Below, in pieces: positions 34,281-44,300 of a stretch of DNA of 64,000 nt. Source of the DNA: Streptomyces sp. L-9-10 (lineage in GTDB: Bacteria; Actinomycetota; Actinomycetes; Streptomycetales; Streptomycetaceae); assembly GCF_004151105.1 (NCBI RefSeq), contig NZ_PHRF01000005.1, positions 140,016 to 204,015 of the forward strand, given 5' to 3'. Below the pieces are notes generated by a model. That model made no database searches and was not told where the DNA came from. It was given only the letters and a program-made list of their open reading frames with translations. The number at the start of each line of letters is the position of its first letter. The first letter of the stretch is position 1. A program made the position numbers and the translations under genes.

Positions 34281-36554
34281 ATGACAGAGGCAGGGCAGGG
34301 GCCGGGGGGTCCGGAAGAGAGCCGCGGGTCATCGGGCCGACGGATCGCTTCGCGGGGGGCCGGGTTCGGTGATGAGCACAGTGGCGGCGGCCGGGCACGT
34401 CTTCCCGCCGACCCCGAACGCACCATGCAGCTCAAGGTGCCCCCGCCGTCCGAGCGCGCGGAGTCGGCTCCGCCCGCCGACGAGGCCACGCCGTCGCGGG
34501 TGCGGCGGCCGGAGCCGTCCAGCGGGCGAGCCGACCGGCGCAAGGCCGCGCGGCCGCCGTCCGCCCGCAGGCGGTTGGGCACGCTCCTGGCCCCCCTCGC
34601 CGGGCCGACGATGTCGTACGCCCGCCGGCTCAGACCGCACTATCCGCGTCCCGGCCGGTCCGGTTGGCGCCGCTGGGCGCCCTCCTTGCGGCAGTGGCTG
34701 GGCGGAACGCTGACAGCCGTCGGGCTGACCGGTCTGTTCCTGGGCATCGCCTACGCCGCGACGGACATACCGGAGAACCTGAACACGTACGCCACCCAGC
34801 AGGACAACGTGTACTTCTGGTCCGACGGCACCCCCATGGCCCGTACCGGCTGGGTACAGCGGCAGGCGATGCCGCTGAAGGACATACCCCAGGACGTCCG
34901 CTCGGCCGTGCTGGCGGCCGAGAACGAGAGCTTCTACAGCGACCCCGGCATCTCGTCCAAGGGCCTCACCCGCGCTCTGTGGCGCACGATCGGGCGGGGT
35001 GACACCCAGGGCGGCTCGACCATCACCCAGCAGTACGTCAAGAACGTCTACCTGAACCAGGACCAGAGCATCAGCCGCAAGTTCACCGAGGCGATGATGG
35101 CTCTGAAGCTCGACAACCAGATGAGCAAGGACGAGATCCTGGAGGGATACCTCAACACCAGCTGGTTCGGCCGGGGCACCTATGGCATCCAGCGCGCCGC
35201 GCAGGCGTATTACGGCAAGGACGTCAGCCAACTCGACGCGAGCCAGGCCGCTTTCCTCGCCTCGCTGCTCAAGGGCGCCGGCCTGTACGACCCCACGCTG
35301 AGCGCCGCCAACCATGACCGGGCCGTGGAGCGCTGGAACTGGATCCTGGACCGGATGGTCAAGATCGGCAAGCTGTCGGCGTCCGAGCGGGCCGGCTATC
35401 GCACCTTCCCCGAGCCGCTCAAGCAGAACCCGCTGTACGACACCGGCCAGCAGAGCGACTACCTGGTGGAACTCGCCTCCCAGCACGCCACGAAGGCCGC
35501 CGGCATGTCGGCCAAACAGTTCGACCTGGGCGGCTACCAGATCTACACGACCTTCGACCGCAAGCGGGAGGCGGCACTCGACGACGAGGTGACCAAGGCG
35601 CGGAAGAAGGCCCTGGAGACCCACCCGGACGCGGCCGCCACCGCCCACTACGGTGCCGCTTCGGTGGCCACCGACGGCCGGATCCTCGCCGTCTACGGCG
35701 GTCCGGACCACCGCAAACAGGGCTACAACGAGTCCAACGCCACGACGGTTCCCGCCGGTTCGGCCTTTCTGCCCTTCGTCTACGCGGCAGGTTTAGAACA
35801 CGGCGCCGTCAAGGAGCGCGACGCACCCCGGGAGCCCGTCACCCCGGAGTCCCTCTACGACGGCGACGACGGTGTGCCCGTCAGCACGCCGGAGGGACCC
35901 TACTGGGACCGCGCCGGCAAGAAGGTCGCCGCCCACAACGACGGCCGCAAGTCATGGGGTTCGATCACGCTGCGCGAGGCCCTCGCCGAGTCGGTGAACA
36001 CCCCCTTCATGCAGCTGGGCATGGACACCGGCCTGGACAAGGTGAAGCAGACGGCACTGGCGGCCGGACTGCTGTCGTCGAGCATGGGGCCGCAGGTACC
36101 CGCCCTGTCCTTGGGCAGCTCCACGCCGAGTGCGATCCGTATGGCCAGCGGCTACGCCACCTTCGCCGCCGCGGGGCAGCACACCGACCCGTACTCCGTG
36201 CGCCGCGTCACCCGGAACGGCACAGCCGTACGGCTGGACCTGCCGCACGCGCGCCGCGCGATGGACCCCCGGGTGGCCGAGGAGGTGACCCGGGCACTCA
36301 CGGACTCCATCCGCTCCGCCCACCCGGACGCCGCTCCCGCCGGCGCCGCGGTGTCCGGCAAGGCCGGCACCACCGCGAACGACACCGCCGCCTGGTACAT
36401 CGGCACGGCCCGCGCTGTGACGACCGCCGTGGTCGTCTACCGCATCGATCTGGCCAAGAGCCTCGAACCGCTGCCCCTGAAGGGGATCGCGGGAACCGCC
36501 GACGACAGCGTCCCGTACGACATCTGGGCCGGCGCCATGAGCCCATTGAGCTGA
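34281..36554 (+). CDS. Class A PBP-like glycosyltransferase with degenerate transpeptidase
   Basis: A 757-aa membrane protein: a disordered cytoplasmic tail of about 135 residues, one helix (about 139-160), a GT51 peptidoglycan glycosyltransferase domain and a penicillin-binding transpeptidase domain. GT51 motifs are present: catalytic Glu214 in AAENESFYSDPG, and QGGSTITQQYVKN. In the transpeptidase the SxxK motif reads S494-A-F-L497, so the essential Lys is Leu, and KTG reads K694-A-G; only SVN (571-573) is normal. It should polymerise glycan strands but probably cannot cross-link peptides by the usual acyl-enzyme. Codon 505 is TTA (35793-35795), making it a likely bldA target for aerial growth. 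Followed by the deacetylase and amidase genes on the same strand. Confidence 0.9.
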   Translation: MTEAGQGPGGPEESRGSSGRRIASRGAGFGDEHSGGGRARLPADPERTMQLKVPPPSERAESAPPADEATPSRVRRPEPSSGRADRRKAARPPSARRRLGTLLAPLAGPTMSYARRLRPHYPRPGRSGWRRWAPSLRQWLGGTLTAVGLTGLFLGIAYAATDIPENLNTYATQQDNVYFWSDGTPMARTGWVQRQAMPLKDIPQDVRSAVLAAENESFYSDPGISSKGLTRALWRTIGRGDTQGGSTITQQYVKNVYLNQDQSISRKFTEAMMALKLDNQMSKDEILEGYLNTSWFGRGTYGIQRAAQAYYGKDVSQLDASQAAFLASLLKGAGLYDPTLSAANHDRAVERWNWILDRMVKIGKLSASERAGYRTFPEPLKQNPLYDTGQQSDYLVELASQHATKAAGMSAKQFDLGGYQIYTTFDRKREAALDDEVTKARKKALETHPDAAATAHYGAASVATDGRILAVYGGPDHRKQGYNESNATTVPAGSAFLPFVYAAGLEHGAVKERDAPREPVTPESLYDGDDGVPVSTPEGPYWDRAGKKVAAHNDGRKSWGSITLREALAESVNTPFMQLGMDTGLDKVKQTALAAGLLSSSMGPQVPALSLGSSTPSAIRMASGYATFAAAGQHTDPYSVRRVTRNGTAVRLDLPHARRAMDPRVAEEVTRALTDSIRSAHPDAAPAGAAVSGKAGTTANDTAAWYIGTARAVTTAVVVYRIDLAKSLEPLPLKGIAGTADDSVPYDIWAGAMSPLS

Positions 36555-36615
36555 CCGGCGGACCGTCGGAACCCGTACCCGCACCCGTACCCCCCCTCGC
36601 AGATTTGAGCCCCGT

Positions 36616-37902
36616 ATGAAGTCGACTCCCGGCCGCCGCCGCAAGGCGCGCGCCCCCCGGCGCACCGCCCGTACCCGGTTCGTGACCCTCGCGGCGGCCT
36701 TGGTCGTCGTCTGCGCGGTCGTCGTGGGCTTCCTGGCGCTGAACCCCTCCGACGACGGTGCGCCGGCCGCCTCCGGCGACGACGGATGGGCCGGCTGGGG
36801 CTCGGCGAAGGCCGGCGAGGAGCCGGAATGGGACGGCAAGACCAAGGTGCTCGGCGACGGGTCGACCTCCTACACCGGTCCGCAGAAGGGCCAGTTGCAG
36901 GCGGTACCGCTCAAACCGGGTGAGAAACCGCCCCAGTTCGTCGTCTTCTCCTGGGACGGCGCACTGGAGGGCGACGACCGGCTCTTCTCCCACTACCGGG
37001 AGCTGGCCAAGAAGTACGACGCCCACATGACCTTCTTCCTCACCGGCATCTATCTGCTGCCCAAGGACAAGAAGGACCTCTATCGCCCGCCCCAGCACCC
37101 GGTGGGCTCCGCCGCGATCAGCTACCCCACCGACGAGCACATCCGGACCACCCTGACGCAGCTCGCCGGGGCCTACCGGGACGGCCACGAGATCGGCTCC
37201 CACTTCAACGGCCACTTCTGCGGCGACAAGGGGGGCGGTGACTGGAGCGTGGAGGAGTGGAAGAGCGAGATCGACCAGTTCTACGACTTCGTGGAGAAGT
37301 GGAAGACCAACGCCGGTTACCAGGACATGCCCCCGTTGCCCTTCGACCCGCGCAAGGAGGTGACCGGCGGTCGCGCGCCCTGTCTGGAGGGCCAGGCGAA
37401 CCTGCTGAAGGCCATGAAGAGCTACGGCTGGCGCTACGACGCCAGCTCCCCGGGTGAGTTCCAGATATGGCCGACCAAGAAGGACGGCATCTGGGGCCTT
37501 CCGCTCCAGATGCTTCCGTACCCGGGCGGGAAGTACCAGGGCCTGTCGATGGACTTCAACTTCCTCTACAACCAGTCCGAGGGCGAGACCGAGGGAGACC
37601 CGGCCAAGTACCCCGACTGGGAGCAGCAGACCGTCGACTCCTACATGGCGGGGTTCAATCGTGTCTACTACGGCAGCCGGGCTCCGCTGTTCATCGGCAA
37701 TCACTTCGAGGACTGGAACGGCGGCATCTACATGAGGGCCGTCGACCAGGTGATCAAGAACGTCTGCACCAAGAAGGGCACCAAGTGCGTGTCCTTCAAG
37801 GAACTCGCCGACTGGCTCGACGTGCAGAAGCCCGAGACGCTGGAGCGCATGCGCGGACTGGACCCGGCACAGTCGCCCGACTGGTCCACGGTGGTCAAGT
37901 GA
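36616..37902 (+). CDS. Membrane-anchored NodB-like polysaccharide deacetylase
   Basis: A 428-aa protein with a basic N-terminus and one helix at about 23-43 (FVTLAAALVVVCAVVVGFLA), facing outward. The deacetylase fold is recognisable from VVFSWDGALEGDDRLF, where the first metal-motif Asp is retained but the usual TFDDG is altered to SWDGA. The zinc motif GHEIGSHFNGH has the two His spaced as H-x3-H. It may act on N-acetylated wall or capsular glycans. Other conserved blocks (TFFLTGIYLLP, RAPCLEGQANLLKAMKSYGW, RAPLFIGNHFEDW) recur in a Streptomyces-specific branch. Starts 61 bp after the PBP gene, so they likely share a transcript. Confidence 0.82.
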   Translation: MKSTPGRRRKARAPRRTARTRFVTLAAALVVVCAVVVGFLALNPSDDGAPAASGDDGWAGWGSAKAGEEPEWDGKTKVLGDGSTSYTGPQKGQLQAVPLKPGEKPPQFVVFSWDGALEGDDRLFSHYRELAKKYDAHMTFFLTGIYLLPKDKKDLYRPPQHPVGSAAISYPTDEHIRTTLTQLAGAYRDGHEIGSHFNGHFCGDKGGGDWSVEEWKSEIDQFYDFVEKWKTNAGYQDMPPLPFDPRKEVTGGRAPCLEGQANLLKAMKSYGWRYDASSPGEFQIWPTKKDGIWGLPLQMLPYPGGKYQGLSMDFNFLYNQSEGETEGDPAKYPDWEQQTVDSYMAGFNRVYYGSRAPLFIGNHFEDWNGGIYMRAVDQVIKNVCTKKGTKCVSFKELADWLDVQKPETLERMRGLDPAQSPDWSTVVK

Positions 37903-37938
37903 CCCTGGAAACAGTCTGGTTCCACTTGTGCCCTTCGC

Positions 37939-37966
37939 TTCACACCTCGCACACATCCCGTGTGAA
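37939..37966. promoter_or_regulatory. Inverted repeat upstream of amidase gene
   Basis: TTCACAC (37939-37945) and GTGTGAA (37960-37966) form a symmetric pair with a 14-bp spacer in the deacetylase-amidase gap. This could be an operator or a promoter-proximal stem; no partner is known. Confidence 0.4.
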
Positions 37967-38008
37967 GATGCGATCGCGCAGTAGGTGCGCCGAAGAGGAG
38001 GAACGTCA

Positions 38009-39181
38009 TTGAAAACGAGAAGAGTGAGCCGTAGGCGGAGCCGCGCCGCCATAGTCGCGGTGGTGGCCTCGATGGCCGCCGGCGTCGCGCTCGGGCCCGG
38101 CTGGAGCGCGAGCGCGGCGGTCGTCGACGACCCGTCGGTGGACTCGGCGACCAGGGCCACGTTCCAGCGGCTGGCCGACGCGGTCTTCGCCGACCGCACA
38201 CGGGCCCTGGTGGACGACGCCCCGAGCGGGCTCCGGCAGCGCACCTCCGGCTTCACCGGAACGGTGCGGCTGTCCGAGACGCAGTCACGCGAGGAGGACG
38301 CGACGCTCGAAGAACTGCGTGCCCGCAAGTCCCGCCTGGCCCGGCTCGGCGAGACGTACAGCGGAGCCGACACCAGTGTCACGCTGGACGCCACACGGGT
38401 GGAGGGCCGGCGCGCCACAGTCGCCGTCACCGAGAGGACGACCCTGACATACGGGAAGGCCAGGGGCGCCGAGCCGAAGACCACCGGGTTCCGGGCCCAC
38501 CACGAACTGACCTTCCAGGCCGACCGCGAGGGCGGCTGGCAGCTGACCGCCGTCCGCGACACGGACGACGGCCACCTCGCGGTCAACCAGGTGGCCGAGC
38601 CGTCCGCCGCCGCACCGGTCGCCGCCGCCGACGACCCGCCCTCGGCGCCCCGCGCGGCCACCACGCGCCCGGCGCCGTCCAACCCGAAGAACTTCACGGC
38701 CGGCGGGTACGACTACAACGCCATGGCGGCCTACGCGACGAAGCACTGGAACAACTACAACCCGGACTACCCCAGCTTCGACGGCGCCGGCGCCGGCGGG
38801 GACTGCACCAACTTCGTCAGCCAGTCCCTGAAAGCGGGCGGCTGGAAGCATGTTCCCGGCTACACGACGGACTTCCACAAGTGGTTCGGCAACGCCGAGA
38901 TCCAGTCGTACTCCTTCGTCGGCGTCAACGAGTTCTCCTGGTTCGCACTGTCGTCCGCACGGGCGACCAGCCTTGCCAACGTGTACCAGATGGACATCGG
39001 TGATGTGCTCCAGCTGGACTTCGACAAGGACGGGTCCAAGGACCATACGATGATCGTCACCTCCCGCAGCCAGCAGGGCGTGCCGTACCTCACGTACCAC
39101 TCCATCGACACCTACAACAGGTCGATGGCCAGCCTCATCGCGTCGTACCCGACCGCGGCGTACTACGCCTACCGCACCTGA
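38009..39181 (+). CDS. Secreted Amidase_6-domain protein
   Basis: A 390-aa exported protein that starts at TTG, chosen because GAGGAGG lies at the right distance before it and the next residues (KTRRVSRRRSRAAIVAVVAS) form a signal peptide. The C-terminal 150 residues are an Amidase_6 putative amidase domain: NYNPDYPSFDGAGAGGDCTN with FVSQSLKAGGW, the Cys being the likely nucleophile, and a later DHTMIVTSR with the His. The N-terminal half (ATRATFQRLADAVFADRT) has no clear family. The role is probably hydrolysis of an amide bond in the wall or in an extracellular peptide. It is the last gene before a strong bidirectional terminator. Confidence 0.85.
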   Translation: MKTRRVSRRRSRAAIVAVVASMAAGVALGPGWSASAAVVDDPSVDSATRATFQRLADAVFADRTRALVDDAPSGLRQRTSGFTGTVRLSETQSREEDATLEELRARKSRLARLGETYSGADTSVTLDATRVEGRRATVAVTERTTLTYGKARGAEPKTTGFRAHHELTFQADREGGWQLTAVRDTDDGHLAVNQVAEPSAAAPVAAADDPPSAPRAATTRPAPSNPKNFTAGGYDYNAMAAYATKHWNNYNPDYPSFDGAGAGGDCTNFVSQSLKAGGWKHVPGYTTDFHKWFGNAEIQSYSFVGVNEFSWFALSSARATSLANVYQMDIGDVLQLDFDKDGSKDHTMIVTSRSQQGVPYLTYHSIDTYNRSMASLIASYPTAAYYAYRT

Positions 39182-39256
39182 GCGGTAGCCGACGGCGGTC
39201 CCTACGGTTCGTCACCACACGTGCGCGTGCCGACCGGGCCGCGAGCGGGTTACGCG

Positions 39257-39288
39257 GACGCTCGGCTGGGGTCTCCCAGCCGAGCGTC
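39257..39288. terminator. Bidirectional 14-bp hairpin terminator
   Basis: GACGCTCGGCTGGG (39257-39270) pairs perfectly with CCCAGCCGAGCGTC (39275-39288) over a GTCT loop. It separates the convergent amidase and metallophosphoesterase genes. Confidence 0.9.
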
Positions 39289-39335
39289 ACTCACGGGAGC
39301 TCCGTGCGGCTCGCCCCCTTCGGCCGCGGGCGGTG

Positions 39336-41006
39336 CTACTCGCCGAACGTCAGCGAGGCGGCTGGCGAGGCGTTGCCGTACGCGTCGACGGCGACGACCC
39401 GCGCGGTGTACCGCGTGCCGGCCGCGTTCGCCGGGACGGGGATGTCGAGGGTGTTGGGGCGGGGCATGAAGTAGTACTCGGAGAGCACCTTGGAGGAGAC
39501 GACCTTCGCACCGGCCGTCGTGTCCGTGACGGTCACGTCGTAGTGGTGGACCAGCTGGTCGTCCGTCGCCTGGGTGACACGGAGAGCGGTGGCGCCCGCG
39601 TCGGTGGTGACGGCCTTCAGCGGCTGCCGGGAGGTGAACCGCGGGGCGGTCCTGTTGCGCGCGGCGGCGGTGTAGCGGAAGTTGTCCTTGATCTCCTGGT
39701 CGGTCCTGCCCTTGAGCCGCAGGGTCCAGGTCGGTCCGCTGAGGGTTCCGGAACTGGCGTACGGCGGCTGCGGATTGGCCGACCACGTGCCGCCCTGGTA
39801 GATGTCGTGCTTGTCGGCGTTCATGTTGACGCGCGCGATCTCCGTGCGGTCCTTGTAGACCTCGATGAAGAGGGCCTGCGCGGTGGTCGCCTCGAAGCGG
39901 TCGGCGAGACCGGTGTCGGTGATGGCCTGGTAGCCGTGGTCGACCTCCACGTACGACATCGAGCCGTCGTTGACGGCCGTGAAGTCCTTCTGGGCGATGG
40001 ACCGTTCGTCGTTGATGTTGAGGTGCGAGTGGCCGCTGAGGTACACCGCCTGCGGGAAGTCGGCGAGGTCCTGGGTGAGCAGCGGGTTGGACGTCTGCTG
40101 GTCGTCCATGACGGTGCCGGGGGCGGGCCGGTGGCCCTGGACGAGGATGGGCTTGTTGATGCTCGCCGGGTCGGCGGTGATCCGCGCGAGACGGTCCTTG
40201 AGCCAGGCCCGCTGGGCCGTGTCGCCGTTGTACGTCTCGGTGTTGATCGTGAACAGGTGCACCCCGTTGACGTTCGACTCGTAGTAGCCGCCGCCCGCGT
40301 CCGGGAACCACTCGCGGGGGTACCCGGCCCGTACGGCCGCGAGACTCGCGTCGTGGTTGCCGTTCGAGATGAGCAACTGGGTGTCGGTCATGCCCTTGCG
40401 GGCGAGATTCGCCTGGAAGATCTCCGAGACGGTCTTGTGGTCGGCTCCGCGACCGTCACCGTTGTCGTTGATCATGTCGCCGTTGGACAGGATCGCGTCG
40501 GGCCGCGGGAAGATCGACCCGATGGTGTCGAAGAACGCCTCGTACCTCTTGTCGCCGGTCGCGTGGCTGTCCGTGTGCACATCGGACATGACCACGAGCT
40601 TGGCGATCGGCTTCTCCCGGGTCTTGATGAGATAGCCGTACGACACCGGCGCGCTTCCCTTCCTTCCGTCGAAGGCGGCAGCCGTGAGGTTGGTGTCCTC
40701 GCTGATCCGCAGCGGCTTCCCGGGTGCGTACACCCGGCTCCGGTACGTCGGGGTGGTCCCGTCGAGTGTGTACCGGACGACGGTGCCGCGCTCCGACGTC
40801 AGCTTGACCGAGACGGCCTTCTCGTACCGCCCGCCGGGGACGCTGACACCGGGCGCGGCCGGTGCGCCGTCCTGGGGCCGGGCGTCGGCGTGCGCGACGA
40901 CGGGTGACACGAGGGCGGCGGACACGACGGCGATGGCGAGAGGAGCACATCTCACAGGGGACTTCACAAGGGGCTTCACAGGGTCCTTCTCTCCCGAGAG
41001 GGTCAT
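39336..41006 (-). CDS. Secreted metallophosphoesterase with CHB_HEX_C-like domain
   Basis: A 556-aa exported protein. The signal peptide APLAIAVVSAALVSPVVAHA precedes a chitobiase-C-terminal-like beta-sandwich (VRYTLDGTTPTYRSRVYAPG). The calcineurin-type phosphoesterase domain has its full metal-binding set: SDVHTD, GDMINDN, GNHDAS and GHSHLN. A C-terminal region (FTSRQPLKAVTTDAGATALR, then VTVTDTTAGAKVVSSKVLSE) looks fibronectin-like. The substrate is a phosphate ester outside the cell, possibly nucleotides or teichoic-acid-type polymers. The ATG at 41006 begins the signal peptide; an upstream in-frame ATG would add ten residues. Confidence 0.88.
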   Translation of the reverse strand: MTLSGEKDPVKPLVKSPVRCAPLAIAVVSAALVSPVVAHADARPQDGAPAAPGVSVPGGRYEKAVSVKLTSERGTVVRYTLDGTTPTYRSRVYAPGKPLRISEDTNLTAAAFDGRKGSAPVSYGYLIKTREKPIAKLVVMSDVHTDSHATGDKRYEAFFDTIGSIFPRPDAILSNGDMINDNGDGRGADHKTVSEIFQANLARKGMTDTQLLISNGNHDASLAAVRAGYPREWFPDAGGGYYESNVNGVHLFTINTETYNGDTAQRAWLKDRLARITADPASINKPILVQGHRPAPGTVMDDQQTSNPLLTQDLADFPQAVYLSGHSHLNINDERSIAQKDFTAVNDGSMSYVEVDHGYQAITDTGLADRFEATTAQALFIEVYKDRTEIARVNMNADKHDIYQGGTWSANPQPPYASSGTLSGPTWTLRLKGRTDQEIKDNFRYTAAARNRTAPRFTSRQPLKAVTTDAGATALRVTQATDDQLVHHYDVTVTDTTAGAKVVSSKVLSEYYFMPRPNTLDIPVPANAAGTRYTARVVAVDAYGNASPAASLTFGE

Positions 41007-41097
41007 CGTAACGAATCGATAACCGGTCTGAACCAAAGACGTTAGGTGTCACACGCGGGCACCCGAGGGGGAGTTCATCGACCACTTCATGAAAACC

Positions 41098-41112
41098 GGG
41101 TGAACGTCACCC
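41098..41112. promoter_or_regulatory. Short palindrome in metallophosphoesterase/SARP intergenic region
   Basis: GGGTGA-ACG-TCACCC is a perfect inverted repeat in the 319-bp divergent gap (41007-41325), where I see no gene. It could be an operator for either side. Confidence 0.4.
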
Positions 41113-41325
41113 GCCGGGAGGTCACGCCCGCCCTCCGTGGCCGACGGCCGCGATCCGCTCGGTTCCGGAACCGGATCCGGTATCGTGCTCCCACCCCACC
41201 TGGCCTTTCTCGGGCCGGCAGCCGTCGTCAGTTGCCCGGAGCACCTACGGAACCACCGCATGTGGATCGCGGTCTCATTCATGACCGCCCAACCAGTCAA
41301 TGTGATACGAGAAGAGTCAGGCACC

Positions 41326-44300
41326 ATGGCACGTCTCCGGTTTTCGCTGCTCGGCCCGCTACGGATCCTCCGGGACGGCGTCCCTCTGGCCGTGGGGTAT
41401 CCGCAGCAGCAGGCGATGCTCGCCGCGCTGCTGCTCAGGCCGGGGCGTGTCGCCGGGGCGGCCGATCTGTCCGATGCGCTGTGGGGCACGGCCCCGCCCG
41501 CGAAGGCCGTGTCGACACTGCGGACCTACGCCTGGCGCTGGCGACGGATACTCACGGCCGGTCAGCCGGACCTGGACGTACTCGTGACGTCGGGCGACGG
41601 CTACCGGCTTCACGTCCCCGAGCAGTCCATCGACGCCTTCCGGGTCACCGAGCTCACGGCCCGGGCGGACCGGGCCGGTGCGCAGGGGCGGCCCGAGCAG
41701 GCCAGGGAACTGCTGTGGCAGGCGCTGGAGTTGTGGGAGGGCGAGCCGCTCGCCGGTATGCCCGGCCCGTTCGCGGAGCGGCAGCGCCAGCGGTTCTGCG
41801 AGCTGCGCCTGACACTGCTCGAAGAGCGTCTGGCGTACGAGCTCGCGCTGGGCCACGCGGCGCGCTGCGTGCCGGAACTCACCGAGCTGACCACCGAACA
41901 CCCCCTGCGCGAACGCCCCTACGGCCTGCTGATGACGGCTCTGTATCAGGCGGGGCGGTCCGCCGACGCGCTCGGCGTCTTCCGCGGCGCCCGGCAGCTC
42001 CTCGTCGACGAACTCGGGGTGGAGCCGGGACCCGCGCTCGAAGAACTGCACCAGCGCATCCTGGAGCGCGATCCCGCCTTGGCTCCCCCGGCGTCCGAGG
42101 TGCTCAGCCTCGTCGGCGGCGCGGAGGCCGATGGGGAGAGCGAGCGGGCGAAGGATCGGCCGGAACCGCCGCCGAGCCCCCGGCCGCTGCCCATTCCGGC
42201 TCATCTCCCGCCCCAGGAGCCCGACTTCATCGGCCGCGAGGATCTCGTCGACGCACTCGACCGGTGCCTGCGGGAGCCGGAGCGCAGCACACCCGCGGTG
42301 GCCGTCCTCGTCGGCATGGGAGGGGTCGGCAAGACGTCGCTGGCACTCCATGTGGCGCACCGGGTGCGGGGCGCCTTTCCGGACGGGCAGTTGTACGCGG
42401 ATCTGCACGGCGGCGACGCGGAACCGAGCAGACCCGAGGTCGTACTGGCGAACTTCCTCTCCGCGATGGGCATCGCCGCCGACGCGCTGCCGGACGACAT
42501 CGAGGCCAGAACCGCCCTCTTCCGGTCCATGGTCGACGGCCGCCGGATGCTGATCGTGCTCGACAACGTGCGGGACGCCTGGCAGTTGCGGTCGCTGCTG
42601 CCCGCCGCCAAGGGCTGCGCCGTGGTCGTGACGAGCCGGAACAGGATGGTCGGCCTGCCGGTGACCCTGCAACTCAATGTGGACGTGTTCCACAGCTCGG
42701 AGGCCGCCCGGCTGCTGCGCCGGGCGATCGGGGAAGCGCGGGTGGCGGCCGAGCCCGAGGCGGCGCTCGGGCTCGTCGAGGCGTGCGGGTTCCTGCCGCT
42801 GGCCGTGCGGATCGTGGCCGCACGGCTCGCCTCCCGCCCCATGTGGTCCATCGCCGGCCTGCGGGAACGGCTGGCCGTGGAGTGGCGCCGCTTGGACGAG
42901 CTGCGCGCCGGTGAGCTGGCCGTCGAGGCGGTGTTCGAGCTCAGCTACCGCCAGCTGACGGCCGAACAGGCGGCGGGGTTCCGGCGGCTCGCGGCGGTGG
43001 ACTGCGGGGAGATCGGCGTTGCCGCGGCCGCGGCGATGCTCGCGACGGACGCGGCCCACGCCGAGGACACCCTCGAGTCATTGGTCGACGCCTGCCTGCT
43101 GGAGTCGAGGGTGCTCGGTCGCTACCGCTACCACGACCTGCTGCGCGCCTTCGCACGCGGCAAGTCGCGCGACGAACGGACCGACGAGGCGGCGGCGATC
43201 CAGGACCGGCTGCTCGATTTTCTGCTGTCGACGGCCTGCGAGGCGTTCCGGCACGCCGTCCCCGCCGATCCGGTGGCCAGCGCCTTCGCCCCGCCCGGAG
43301 TGCCCGGTCTGACCTTCGCCGATCTGGGCGCCGCACGGCGGTGGGCGCTGATCGAGGCGGAGGACGCCCGTGCGCTGGTGGCCCAGATCGCCTCGGCGAC
43401 GGCTCGTACGTCCGACGAGGGCGGCGCGGTGACGGACGCCGCGCGCTACGAGGACGAGGTGCGCCGGCTGCGTCGCGCTGTCGATCTGCTCATCGCGCTC
43501 AGCCCGTTCGATGTCGGCAACCGCTATGCCGAACTGGTGTCCACGGCGGATGCCCTGGTGCACGCCGCCGTGCGGCTCGGCGACCGCAGGGCCGAGGGGC
43601 GGGCCCGCTTCCTGCGGTGCACGATCGCCCTGGCCGCCGCTCGGTTCGCCGACGCCGAGACCGAGGCGAGGTCGGCGCTCACGGCGTGCCGGGAGGTGGG
43701 TGACACCGTTGTGCTCCAGCAGGTCCTCAACGACCTCGGCCTCATCGCCCAGTACATGTCGCGGTATCCCGAGGCGGTCGCGTGCTTCACCGAATCCATC
43801 GCTCTGGCCCGTGAGTTGGGCCACCGCACGGCTGAGACGGCGACCATGGTGAACGCCGCGCTCGCGCAGGTGCGCGCCGGGAACCCCACCGAGGCGGTGG
43901 TGGTCTGCCGTGAGGTCCTGGACAGCGGGGCCTACGCGCAGGACAGCTCGGGACAGGCGTACGCCATGTACGTACGGGGCCTCGCGCTACAGGCCCTGGG
44001 CGAGCACGGCGAGGCCGTGTCGTGGTTCGAGGCGTGCCTGGAGCTGTGCGCGAGCGCCGGCCTGCACTCCCGCAGTGTGCACGCGCGCTATCGCCTCGCC
44101 GAGAGCCTGCGTGCGCTCGGTGACCTCGAACAGGCCCTGCCGCACGCCGAGCAGGCGCTGGCGCAGTGTGAGGACATCGCGTTCGAGCGGGACCGGGGGC
44201 ACGCCCTGGCGATCCTCGGCCATGTGCTCGCCGACCTCGGGCGTACGGTCGAGGCGCATGCGCTGTGGGAGCGTGCGCACACGCTGTTCACGCGTCTCGA

